From NCBI GenBank assembly GCA_003427395.1, contig BFEA01000881.1, forward strand, positions 304,803 to 338,944: a stretch of DNA of 34,142 bases, in the 5' to 3' direction. This DNA is from Chara braunii. Taxonomy: Eukaryota > Streptophyta > Charophyceae > Charales > Characeae. The notes beneath the pieces were generated by a model. That model was not told the DNA's origin. It did no database searches and worked only from the letters and a program-made list of their open reading frames with translations. A program made the translations under genes and the position numbers. Below, piece by piece: positions 1 to 9,762 of the stretch (within the stretch, counting starts at the first letter, position 1; each line of letters opens with the position of its first letter).

Positions 1-13
1 ACCACACTGAGTC

Positions 14-15
<2 letters not shown>

Positions 16-94
<79 letters not shown>
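16..94. repeat. (CT)n microsatellite
   Basis: An uninterrupted CT dinucleotide run. The Leu/Ser and Arg/Glu reading frames across it are artefacts of the repeat. The following ~300 bases (95-409) are purine-rich low-complexity sequence with GAGGGA-type motifs and no gene signal. Confidence 0.97.
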
Positions 95-96
<2 letters not shown>

Positions 97-408
97 CACA
101 CGCCTCCCTGTGTGCATCTGTGTGCGACAGCACGCGCGAGAGCACACGCTCGCCCTTATTCACAATGAAAAAAAAAATTGTGGCGCTAAGCCTTAACCCA
201 AATTGAGAAAGAAGAGAGGGAGGACGGAGGGCCGAGGAAGGTAACGCCACCGGAGGAAGGAGGGAGAAAGCGAGTGAGGGAAGCAGGAAGGAGAAAGGGA
301 CGAAGGAGGGAGGGCCGATGGAGCAGGGGTGAGGGAGGGAGGAGAGAGGGTCGAGGCAGGAATGGACGACGGGCCGAGGGCGGAGGGATGGATATGGTGC
401 CTCTGCTG

Positions 409-409
<1 letters not shown>

Positions 410-479
<70 letters not shown>
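410..479. repeat. (CT)n microsatellite
   Basis: A second uninterrupted CT run, embedded in GGAGGGA-rich sequence. Reading frames on both strands here come from the dinucleotide repeat and are not genes. Confidence 0.97.
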
Positions 480-480
<1 letters not shown>

Positions 481-579
481 GCCTGACCCGCTTGCCCGCA
501 GTGAGGTGTGGGTTCGAGGTGAAGTATAAACACTCACTCTAGCAGGAATCCACATCGAAGCTCACGTCGTCGGAGCACT

Positions 580-935
580 TAGCAGGAACTCATGATCCAC
601 GCGCGAACCACCGAATCAGATCCACGCAGCATCGATTCCCGAAAGCACCAACTCACACACAGTACGAAGCACCAAAGCATTAAGCACGGAGCACGGAGCA
701 CGGAGCACCAAGTAGCATGGACCGCTGATTCGCGAACCATGAAGGGCGCAGCACCATGCACCGAATCCACAACGAACCCACTATGCGTCAAACACCGAAT
801 CCAGGAAGTGGCAAGGACGAAGCACGGAGCATGAAGCACAGAATCCACACTGCTTCACGGAAGCACCAAGCACGTACCACAAAGCACCGAAGCGCGGACC
901 ACGTACTACGAAGCACCAAAGTGGAAGGCCCCAGC
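580..935. repeat. Degenerate tandem array of short GAAGCACCRA / ACCGAATCC units
   Basis: Short units such as GAAGCACC, AGCACGGAGCAC and ACCGAATCCAC recur in irregular order for about 350 bases, including three back-to-back GCACGGA copies near 686-706. Frames stay open on both strands because the units lack stops, so I do not call a gene. From about 960 to 1060 the motif changes to GTAGGCG-type units. Confidence 0.6.
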
Positions 936-1156
936 CGGGGAAGGGGGGAGAGAGAGAGAGAATGCAGGCGGGTGGGAGTAGGCCCCGGGCGTAGCGAGTA
1001 GGCGAAAGCAGGATCGTAGGCGCGGGAGTAGGCGTGGATTGGCCGTAGGCGCGTCGAGTACCGGCCGCCACCAAAAACCCTTCCACAGAAAACGAAGAAA
1101 AACAACCGAAAAACGATTAGAAAAACGAAAAGTAAAAAGAAAAAGCGGAAGGGCCG

Positions 1157-1281
1157 TATCGCACCGCCCAGATTGCGGGCTGGTCACCACCTGCAGACGG
1201 CCCAGATCGCAGGCGATGAGAAAAGTTTCTCATAGGCCTGCGATCTGGGCCGTCCGCGCCCGCAACCTGGGCTGTGCGATA
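1157..1281. mobile_element. Foldback MITE-like hairpin element
   Basis: The segment is a near-complete inverted repeat. Outer arms TATCGCAC and GTGCGATA pair, inner arms around GGCCCAGATCGCAGGC and GCCTGCGATCTGGGCC pair perfectly, and the centre is ATGAGAAA-AG-TTTCTCAT. One arm has a ~15-base bulge (1181-1195). It has no coding capacity. Size and symmetry fit a foldback MITE, but no clear target duplication beyond TA is visible. Confidence 0.75.
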
Positions 1282-1286
1282 TAGTA

Positions 1287-1346
1287 TTTTTGTAGACTGT
1301 AGATGTAGATGTAGATTGTAGATGTAGATGTAGCTGTAGATTTGTA
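1287..1346. repeat. TGTAGA hexamer repeat
   Basis: Imperfect GTAGAT/TGTAGA units form a short tandem tract ending where the SINE begins. The SINE target duplication (GTAGATTTGTA) lies at its right edge. Confidence 0.8.
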
Positions 1347-1845
1347 ATCCAGCGGCCTAGCTCAGTTGGTTAGGCACGCAAGTGGCATTCAGGAGGTTGT
1401 GGGTTCAAGCCCCACGACCATCTGCAGTGCACTTAGTGCCAACGGACTGTGATAGTCCTTTGGATACCCTCATCGGTATTAGCGGGGTCTATGACCAACA
1501 CGGGTGTGAGTGCGAGCACGAGTGGGTTGTGTGTGGTGTGTGGGAGAGTGTTGGCCATAGCCTCTGCTGCTACTCAATGAGAGGTGGGGGACGATGAGAA
1601 AGGGAGGCGCAGCTACTGGCAAAATGCTCGGTCTTTGCGTTAGCCGGACCCCCACCAGCGGCCCCACCCCATCTCTGACTACCGCTGTTGGGGCGGGAGG
1701 CAACATGATTTACCTCGTTTGTGAGGCCCTATGCTTGCAGGGGTCCCCTCTATATAGTCTTAGGAGTAGTGGTAGGAAGGTAGTAAAAGGCAAAAAGAAT
1801 TTGAGAGAAAAACATAGCGTAGTTTTACTATTAAAAAAAAAACAA
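1347..1845 (+). mobile_element. tRNA-derived SINE with poly(A) tail and 11-bp target-site duplication
   Basis: The head resembles a tRNA: an A box TAGCTCAGTTGG at 1358-1369 and a B box GGTTCAAGCCC inside a T arm with a GTGGG/CCCAC stem near 1400-1425. The acceptor stem does not pair well, so it is not a functional tRNA gene. A ~400-base unrelated body follows and ends in a short A-rich tail at 1833-1845. The 11-mer GTAGATTTGTA lies immediately before the head (1336-1346) and directly after the tail (1846-1856), the mark of LINE-assisted insertion. Because the left copy abuts GTAGAT-rich sequence, part of the duplication could be chance. I see no LINE partner in the window. Confidence 0.72.
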
Positions 1846-1866
1846 GTAGATTTGTAGATGGAGATA

Positions 1867-1993
1867 GATTGGGCATCGTTCCACACCACTCGAAACTTGA
1901 GGACTTCTTGCCCCACACCGTTCCACGGTGCCCTTGAGTTTCTCTAATCACAGCCCAACCGTGATTAGGTTTTCGGGTCTACCAAAGGGGCGG
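1867..1993. repeat. Left flank of the reverse LTR, inverted relative to its right flank
   Basis: Bases 1867-1889 match the reverse complement of 11837-11859 at 20 of 23 positions. The similarity resumes a little further in (GAAACTTGAG against GAAACTCGAG). The LTR therefore sits between two inverted arms, as if inserted into an older palindromic or TIR element. Confidence 0.5.
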
Positions 1994-2178
1994 TGTCGAG
2001 CGCATCGGTCCGGCACTACTTTAGGGCAGCGCGGGACCCTCCCGGATGCTTCATGCAGGAGTTGGTCTAATCCTCGTCGCGATACATACATGGAGCTTCA
2101 GCAAAGCCGCTCCGGCCGAGTGCGCCAACCATACCTCTCGCGAGCCCCTACGACAGGATAGGGCCTACGCGAGGCACG

Positions 2179-2184
2179 ACTTAC
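2179..2184 (-). promoter_or_regulatory. Conserved 5' splice-site consensus in the LTR
   Basis: The minus strand reads GGAG|GTAAGTCG, identical to the sequence at 27705-27716 in the forward LTR, about 190 bases from the LTR 3' end in both. Conservation in two separate copies supports a functional donor within the element transcript. In this solo copy no acceptor follows. Confidence 0.55.
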
Positions 2185-2998
2185 CTCCACCTTACGGGAG
2201 TTGTCACCTCCCTTCAGTGGGCTATCCCCGCCGAGCTACCAGTCCATAGTACGAAAGCTGATCAGTTGCAATCGCAGAGGTGGACCAGCCGAGGGCGTTT
2301 CTCGTTCGCTGTAGCATAGGGGGTACGCGCGGTACTACGCGATTATCGGACCCGTACGCAGACTAACATCTTGGGGGGCCGAAGTCCCAAGCGCGATTCG
2401 TCGTCGGTTGACTAGGACGTATCCCACTCACCACGAATACACCACTCTACGAACGCAAAAATAAAGCACACACACCCACACATCAGACAACATACACAAA
2501 TAACCCTAGACGAACAACGCGACAACACTCCTAGTCCCTTGGTGGCCGTCCCATAATTCCCCGATGTGAAAATCGGATAGGCGTTGCACGCGAGACTTAG
2601 TACAAAACCCGCGCGGTCATAGGGTTAGCTCATATCGATTCGTAATGCAAGCATGCGCAAGCAGTCGCAGCAATGGCGTACTATGTAGTACCCATACTCA
2701 TGCGGTCCTCGTTGGTATCGAGGGTCGTATTCGACACTCAAGTGTCGGCTGACATGCACCTTGAGGGTTAATCTCTCGACGCTGGACAACCGCCAAGTGC
2801 GGTTGAAAGCCACACCCTCTTCTGCACCCTGCGGAGAGCGGGTGGTACACAGGTTCATACCTGTGATGGCAGTTGTCTCTTATCGCCCTGGAGGCCAGCT
2901 CCATCATCTAGGGCCTGAAAAGAAGTCAAGGGGTTTGACTTTGACGGCTGCCACAGACTACGACGTCCCACCATAATAATCCTAAAAAACAAATATAG

Positions 2999-3580
2999 GC
3001 CGAAGGCCTACCGGCCCCGAAATCACAACCTTGGGTACCCCCGTTTTTCTTTTGGTTGGCACCACGGCCTACACCGACGATGGACACTCATGCATATGTC
3101 CGAGTCTCTCGATCCCATAACTCCAGACACTAGGACGGCGGAATGTCGCGCACAAGATTTTGATATAAAGCTGCGTGGGCGCAGGCTTGTTCTATACCAA
3201 CCAGCGATGATAATCATACGCGGTAATCGCAGTCTCGGCCTCGCGATATTGAATGGCTGAAGGAATGTATCGTGACGGGTTACCCTTCACGATATTGAAC
3301 GGCTGAAGGACATGCCGTTCGGACGCCGCGAAACCTCCGGCCTTCGGCTTGCGGATCTCGGCAGGCAAGGCAAATAGGCTCTGCGCGGGGGAAAATTCCT
3401 CCCGTGCAGAGCCTAGGGCTTGGGATGTCCTTGACAAGGACCTTGAATCCCATCCCAGGACCAACGTCCGACTAAGAATTCTGAATAAGTATGCGATCAA
3501 AAGGCGGGGGTTTTCTGCCTACCGCAACCCCTATTTAATCCTTAATGCGCTGACCCCTTGGGCCAGGTGAACTTCCAACA
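2999..3580. other. Hairpin-rich block present only in the reverse LTR
   Basis: Alignment with the forward LTR stops near 2985 and the forward copy has no counterpart. The block contains inverted GCCGAAGGCC/GGCCTTCGGC (2999-3008, 3339-3348), a long hairpin TAGGCTCTGC...GCAGAGCCTA (3375-3415) and two direct copies of GATATTGAATGGCTGAAGGA or its near match (3245 and 3291). It is probably an insertion of an unidentified non-coding element. No target duplication was found. Confidence 0.5.
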
Positions 3581-3583
3581 TAG

Positions 3584-3584
<1 letters not shown>

Positions 3585-3625
<41 letters not shown>

Positions 3626-3650
3626 ACACATATATATATATATATATACA
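3585..3650. repeat. (CA)n/(TA)n microsatellite
   Basis: A CA run (3585-3620) passes into a mixed CA stretch and a TA run (about 3629-3648). It lies inside the reverse LTR at the right edge of the hairpin-rich block. Confidence 0.95.
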
Positions 3651-4344
3651 AGGGAGATAAGTATGTGACGATCACTTCTCACAATCACAGTGGAGCTCCT
3701 CACAACCATATGGATATGTGTGATCGCAGGCAGGCAAACCCAAAATCCGAACCACAGAACATACCTGCCATCACATAGAAAGTCAAACAAAGTCCACACA
3801 CTACACGGAGTCAACCCCAACCACTCTCCATACTCATACCCCTCGTTTTAGCCATGCAAGCCCCAACCTTCAGCCAACCACTCAGAATTAAATACTCAGT
3901 ATCTTTGTTAAATGGTCATTCAATAAAAGTCCGGGTGAAACCTCAACAAAACAATAAAAATCACCAGGCCTAAAGTCTTTTTAGGTTGAGTATTGAGGGT
4001 AGATTGGGGTTGAGTCGTAGACCGACGAATCGGCAACAGACCTGTTATCAGTGATAACAGAAGGTGATCCTCGATGGATCAAAGTTGAATCTAGTTCAAA
4101 ATCCTGAATTACTCGTTCAAGAAGACCTGTAACACAAGACAGGCCAATCCCCAAGCTAAGTCTATAAGTTCATGGAGAACAATCTTCATATCACGCCCTC
4201 ACCCAAATCCTCTCAGGCCTAAACCTACCTCTAAGCAGGTGCCAAGCAAGGGTAGACTCTAGCGTAACCTTCTCCTCTATGGAGTGGATCTCTCAAAATT
4301 ACCACCTGTCAAATATAATCTAACTCCTCTAATGTTAGGAAAAT

Positions 4345-5812
4345 TTTGGCAGCGCTTTTCGTAGGAAAAGTGTTATCGCAAAATTTGTACTAACTCAAAA
4401 ATCAGCCTTTTGGATTCAACAGGGGATTCGTGAAAACCTCATAATCGTAGAAAACCTAACATTTCTTATAAAATGAAAAAATAAAAGCCAAACTGTTATT
4501 TTTTACACAAAAAGAGAGCGTTTTTAATCTTTTTGCGATAAAAGAGGCAAAAAATCAGGTGAAAAGTCTAGCGTTCCTCAAAATTTGCAAGAAAACCCTT
4601 CCTTGCAAAATGCTTTTATATGACTATAAGTCATTCTTAATAGATTGGCAAAAAAACAGAGTTCAAAGACGGTAATTTTTAAGGATGACAAGGCAAACTT
4701 GAAAGATGTAAAAAAAAACGTGTTTTGGTGAATACTCATTTATAGGACTATAAGTCAGTTTCCGCAGTTAGGTAAAAACCAAGCTCTGCACAAAATAATT
4801 TATAGGACTATAAATCACTTTTGAACTTAACAATAAAACCCTTATCAAAAAATATATGTCATTTAAAATAAGAATACAAACAACTTTTGCCTCGGAGACA
4901 CCTTGAAATTCTTAGCCAAACACGAGTTTAAAATAAAAATATAAGAAAAAAAAATAAAACAAACAATAAAAAATAATATATTCGTCCATGTATGGGAAAC
5001 TATGTTCAAGCGAACGTATTCACGAACAGGAGAATATGTTTGCACGTTCGGAAAATCCCCAAATAAATTCATCGTGCTACACATCTTATAGGACTATAAA
5101 CACAATTTTTTTGGATAACAAAAAATCAGGATGTTTTAGTTCTTGAACCTACGGTGCTTCACCAGGTCGTGATTTTCTATGAAAAAACCCGTTTTTTTCC
5201 TCGCCCCTTCCAGTAGTTCTGAAAAATTAATTTTTTGTTCCTTTTTTTGCGGATATTTCACTTCACGTAGAATTTTTTTCCTGGAGGAGACCTGAAAAAC
5301 GTACTATCATAATCTTGAATAAATTTCGTGCAAACCTAATAATTTATTTTGTTAGGTTTTCACGAATCTTATGTTATTCCAGAAAGTCAAAATTTGCCTA
5401 ACTCCCTGACTTAGCAAAAATTTGGGCAGCACTTCCTCTAGAGAGGAGGACTTCCCAGATTTATACAAAGTCAGATATGAACTCAGACATAAAGTATGAG
5501 TTCTGTTAAGACAAAATTTTAACCAACCCATTAGATTTGTAGAAATTTCGGCAGCGCTTCCCGTAGAGAAAGTGCTACTCCAAGATTTATACAAAGCTAA
5601 GTTTAGAATCTGAAAATGACTTTGCCTTTTCAAGGCACAATTTTGTCCAACTCCTTGAATTAGCAAAAATTTGAGCAGCATAGAAATGAGAGCCTCCCAA
5701 ATTTTTACTAAGTCAAAAAACTAACAAGACCGGATTCTGAAGAAGGCAAATTTTTGACTAACTCCTTGGTTTTGTAAAAATTTCGGCAGCGCTTCCCGTA
5801 GAGAAAGTGAAT
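4345..5812 (-). repeat. Hairpin array C in the reverse LTR (~120-bp units)
   Basis: On this strand the recurring core is GGCAGCGCTTCCCGTAGAGAAAGTG or a variant, at about 4348, 5425, 5550, 5673 (decayed) and 5785. The last four are spaced 112-125 bases. Two sub-types alternate, a GTAGAG type and a TCTAGAG type. Each core folds into a small hairpin and is followed by a conserved TTTATACAAAG or TTTTTACTAA tail. The array is split by the TIR element at 4425-5368. Confidence 0.7.
4425..5368. mobile_element. Non-autonomous TIR element inserted in the reverse LTR
   Basis: Fifteen-base perfect terminal inverted repeats GATTCGTGAAAACCT (4425-4439) and AGGTTTTCACGAATC (5354-5368) bound 944 bases that are missing from the homologous stretch of the forward LTR near 26060-26100. 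The interior is AT-rich, has no transposase frame and carries four copies of a TATAGGACTATAA motif (about 4618, 4740, 4799, 5087). No unambiguous target duplication is seen, so the superfamily is undetermined. Confidence 0.65.
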
Positions 5813-6121
5813 TACAAAGATTTATACAAGACCAAGTATAAAAAAAGGATCCCAGAAAATGCAGAAATCGATCTAAGTAAAATAAACTTAACTCATAAAA
5901 TGCATAAATTGAAACTAACTCCTATGACTCTATCACGTGGTGAGCAACTAAAGCAACTACCTATCAACCTGAGGCTCAGATCAGACAGTCAACCTACTCA
6001 GCCACGTGCAAGCCAAACCACGACAGTAAGTACTCTCACCATCTTAAGTTATTTCTTATAAGGTAGTTCATGAGTCTTCAGATCATTCATCCCTTATACC
6101 CAACTTATATATGACATTAGT

Positions 6122-6735
6122 GCTGGACCATTCGGCTTAGAAACAATGTCCAGCGTGCCCTTAGGATATACACGAACAGGCTGCACTACTACTTTTCTCT
6201 TCTTTGGGCATTTGGTTAGACCATTCGGCTTGGAAACAATGCCTAGCCGCCTTGAACTGTTTAATATCCAAAGTTTAGTAATTCTCTGACTTAGTTCTCA
6301 AAAAAAGGTGCAAATATAGGCAGGGGACTGAACCATTCGGCTTGGAAACAATGATCAGCTTGCCCAGTCTATTTCCAATTATAGTTCGTAATTTCCCTTC
6401 TCTTCTTAGTGATATGGCTTACGCTGGGCCATTCGACTTGGAAACAATGCCCAACTACCAGTTCACATGCAAATATATGTAAAATACTTCCTTTTATACT
6501 CAGGTTATACTTATGTGCGGGGTTTTCAGGCTAAGCCATTCAGCTTAGAAACAATGCTCAGCCTTAGACCGGAAATCCTCCCTCAGAACAAAATAAAAAA
6601 ACTCCTTTGCATCAGGCAAACCCTCATAAAAATAAACATTGCAACCAGGCCATTCAGCTTGGAAACAATGCCTGACCCTTCAGAAAACCGTCAAATAAAC
6701 ACAGCCCTGAGCCATTCAGCTTAGAAACAATGCTC
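6122..6735 (-). repeat. Hairpin array B in the reverse LTR (seven units)
   Basis: A conserved core CATTCGGCTTGGAAACAAT (with CAG and TAG variants) occurs seven times, starting near 6129, 6222, 6333, 6430, 6537, 6651 and 6713. Flanks pair across the core and differ between units: GGAC/GTCC, GGGC/GCCC, AGGC/GCCT, TGAGC/GCTCA. Spacing is 62-114 bases. The element-sense strand is minus. Confidence 0.85.
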
Positions 6736-7004
6736 AGTCCTTGGTTGACCCAGTCAAACGCATGCAGTCTGTCTTCCTCCCACCTTCCCCCAGTTCATTC
6801 CCTTAGTCTGCTCTCAGTCAAAGTAAAAATGAAACTTTAGCTTCACGCTCATCCATTCTTTCCATTCACTCTAATTATGTCCTGAATAGAAAGCAAGAAT
6901 CATAAGGACAGTCTCATGCATACATCAGCCAGACTAATGAGGGATAGACAAACATGGGTGATATGGGGTCATACAGGTAGAAGAATGATATACCTGATGG
7001 TTTT

Positions 7005-7262
7005 CTGCCTCCAGAACCTCACCTAGGTTCCGGCAGAGCTCCCGCAATCAGTGGGTGGACTCCCAACAGAGTCTTGATGCGGTCCTACGGGTTGCAATCC
7101 CGCCTGCCGCCTTCCTCTCGTAACCAATAGACCAGACTTAGAGTGAGAAGGGCAAAAAGAGGAAGTTTTAAGACTCTCAGATCCAAGGAGGGTGCACTCA
7201 GACTCACAAGAGAGGGCCTTGGTTCCTTGGTGCGCCTGAGGGCCCCGCAATGATGGCCAAGA
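7005..7262 (-). other. Strongly conserved ~250-bp LTR domain with terminal hairpin
   Basis: The same domain occurs at 24211-24461 and 33737-33960 and is among the best conserved stretches between the three LTRs. In sense orientation it opens with ACCATTGCGGGGACCTCAGG, contains GGAAGGCGGCAGG and GGGATTGCAACCCG, and ends in a hairpin CTGCCGGAACCT...AGGTTCTGGAGGCAG (7005-7036 here). No frame is open throughout, so conservation is likely at RNA or DNA level. Confidence 0.75.
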
Positions 7263-7429
7263 ATCGCAACAGCTAGGTCAACCTCTGAAGTCAACCGTCA
7301 AGGCCACTCCTCTGCCGACCTCCTAGTCACAGTACCAACCCCCCTTCACAGTCTAGCTACTCCTTTAAGTTCCGACACCTCTCCTTAGCCCCTCCTCTTA
7401 GCCCAATCGCCGTCGCACAGCAGCCTGAA

Positions 7430-8060
7430 TTAGTCAACAGCGGCATGCATCAGCAGCATCGATGCTCAATGGTAGTCAACAGCAACAACAGTACTCGCCA
7501 ATAGCAGCAGTCCGCACACCGTCCCTCGACGCAGTGATGGTATACGGCGGCGGTCAACAAAAACAGCAGCGGCTGCCAGCAACAACAACCTCTAACAGAT
7601 CGTAGCTGTATGCAGCAATACACAATAGTCAGCAACAGGTACTAGCAGCAGGATACAGTGATGGTCATTCAGCAGCCGTAGTCACTAGCAGCAGCAGTAC
7701 TCCGTGCCCTGACGCAACAGCAACCGTTCCCCTCAGCCTTCAGCCGCAGTGGTAATACTCAGTGACGGTCAATGGTAGCAGTAGTAGTTGCCAACAACAA
7801 CAGTCCGCACACGGCCAACCGTAGCCCGTAGCAACGCGCAGCAGTGTGCAGCAGCCGGCCCGCAGCAATTTGCCACAGCCAGTACCAGCCCGCAGCAGCA
7901 GTAACTCCCTGTGCACTGCCCCTGGAACCAGCGGTCGTGCTCAGCCAACAGCAGCGCCAGCTGTTTGCAGCAGTCAGCCGTAATACGCATCAGTCAACAG
8001 CAGTGTGGCGTAGTGTGTGGCAGTTAGTCTCAGCCCGCAGCCGCGTGGAGTAGTGTGCCG
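7430..8060. repeat. Degenerate CAG/CAA-rich low-complexity tract
   Basis: CAGCAG, CAACAGCA and GTAGTCAACAGCA motifs recur irregularly for about 600 bases. Frames on both strands are open only because of the biased composition. The forward LTR has a shorter GCTGTTGTTG-type counterpart near 23940-24080, so this looks like an expanded simple-sequence part of the LTR. Confidence 0.6.
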
Positions 8061-8827
8061 CAGGCAGCAGCAGTATGAGATGCGAAACGCACCATGCTCT
8101 ACACTGTACTTTAGCACGCACAGCGACCGGTACAGACCGCGCCCTGTTATCTGCAGAAACAACAACTCACTCTGCACTCCGAACTGCGCCTACTGCCATA
8201 AACGATTCCAGTCTCGATAGGAGTAGCAGGTTGTGCTCCACCTTCAACCACTCTGTAGTAACGTAGCCTGAAAAAGTCATGCTTCTTCGAAACGCTGCCA
8301 GAAGAGCCGGGTTCAGGTACAGTCTTCCTTCTACGCTCTATCCGATGTGCAACACAGGCTTAAACGACCTACCGCTCGCACAACAGTGTGTATATGCATC
8401 AAGCGCTGCGAGCCCGTGGTGCCACAGCCCTACAATAGTACGCACCCGTCTGCACGGCCGGCTCCGCATGGTCGTACCAGCCGCATGCCCAACGGAAGGT
8501 AATGAAGTACAACAGATAACGCGCCAAGCTCAGTAATCAGGCACTAAACAGGCAACCCGAGGATCAATTGATGCAATACCTCGTGACACGGCTGCAGCCC
8601 AGTAACTGCAGCGGCTCAATACCCAGATCATGACTTATACCGTCATTTAGTCCCCTGTCCCCTCTGCCCTGTGCTTTAGTACGTTCCCGCACGGTAAGAG
8701 GCTCACTCTGCCCAGCTCCGGGGCAATGAGCTAATGCGCCGGTCGCGAGATGGCTCCCAAGGTGCCACAACCTCAAACCCCTGGCCCAACTCTCCTTGCT
8801 TCCCTGATCGTTAAGGTGAGCAAACTT

Positions 8828-8862
8828 GAATGAATCTACCGCCCAAACGCGGTGAGATACAT
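8828..8862 (-). other. Hairpin family D, copy 1
   Basis: In sense orientation TGTATCT-C-ACCGC, loop GTTTGG, GCGGT-AGATTCA. The inner stem is ACCGC/GCGGT, whereas the copy at 9391 has TCCGC/GCGGA, so the outer pair has changed on both sides. Confidence 0.65.
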
Positions 8863-9390
8863 GGCCATACTTACTGCTTCTCTCGTACGTAGCCTCTTAT
8901 ACCTCACGCACTATGTAGAGAAAGAAACAAGTTCGTGCTCCTTACTCAGGACCTGGCCACATACCTTGCCAACCCGTACTGGGTCAGTGCGCAGTTAGGC
9001 TCAGTAACCCAACTTTCGGTCCAAACTGCAGCGCTGGCTCTACCTCTCCAAGCCAACCCCAACGGCGCGACACAATGTACCCCACAGCCTGTCACACTTG
9101 TTCATCTAACTGACTGTGCTCAGTCTGTGTTCTCCCCCGACTGCTTCGGCGACCGGATGACAATTCCGACGGCTGACAGGTAAGTCTTCGACTTCGCCGT
9201 CCGCCTCCTTGCTTAGACAAATGAAACCCCGACCTCACAATCACTTTCCTTTTACTCCCGTCGACCGCCTGAGCAACGCACCGCTCATCTGATAGGCATC
9301 ACTCCCTGCAGCAGTTCTCATACTTTCCCAGGTAGGCCTTTGGCCCCACAGCTGGCCTTACGCCCTTACACCGCTCGTATGAGCAAAGTT

Positions 9391-9424
9391 GAATGAATCT
9401 TCCGCTGAAAGGCGGACAGATACA
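9391..9424 (-). other. Hairpin family D, copy 2
   Basis: In sense orientation TGTATCT-G-TCCGC, loop CTTTCA, GCGGA-AGATTCA. It has the same architecture as copies at 8828, 22728 and 32661, with compensatory changes in the inner stem. Confidence 0.65.
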
Positions 9425-9732
9425 TTGTCCCGTAACAACGCTTCTCCCTGTACGCAACAAGTAACCCTTGTGGCACAAAATCCACTATGTCTCCGCTGAA
9501 TCCAACCACGCCACTGGGTTCGCAGCCCCTCCAAACCTTAGTTCCGACTTCTCCCTTACCAAATTTCGCTAAAGGATGAGCGAGATACACCTTCTTCTCT
9601 CCTCTTTCTCTTCGCTTCTGCCATATCCCACGTACAACTTTCTGTATTTAGCCTCTATCCCACTAACTTCTAATTAAAACTGACTTCAAGTTTGGATTCT
9701 CCCATCCTAGAAACCTCTTTATAGTACCTTCA

Positions 9733-9762
9733 CTCACTCGATTTTATAGAGAATCGAGTGAG
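9733..9762 (-). other. Hairpin family A unit in the reverse LTR
   Basis: Perfect 11-base arms CTCACTCGATT and AATCGAGTGAG flank an 8-base loop. Forward-LTR units have CTCGCT/AGCGAG and CTCCCT/AGGGAG at the same place. A weaker unit lies about 170 bases away near 9560-9590. Confidence 0.75.

Noticed and set aside
1350-1430. Functional tRNA gene
   Set aside because: A and B boxes and T arm are good, but the acceptor stem does not pair and the sequence continues into a SINE body with tail and target duplication.
1994-2450. rRNA gene fragment
   Set aside because: The GC-rich, highly conserved stretch looked rRNA-like at first, but its boundaries coincide with the LTR end and I could not match any recognised rRNA motif.
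6122-6735. CRISPR-like array of ~20-base repeats
   Set aside because: Repeat spacing is irregular (62-114 bases), flanks pair with each other, the array lies in an LTR, and no cas-like gene is present.
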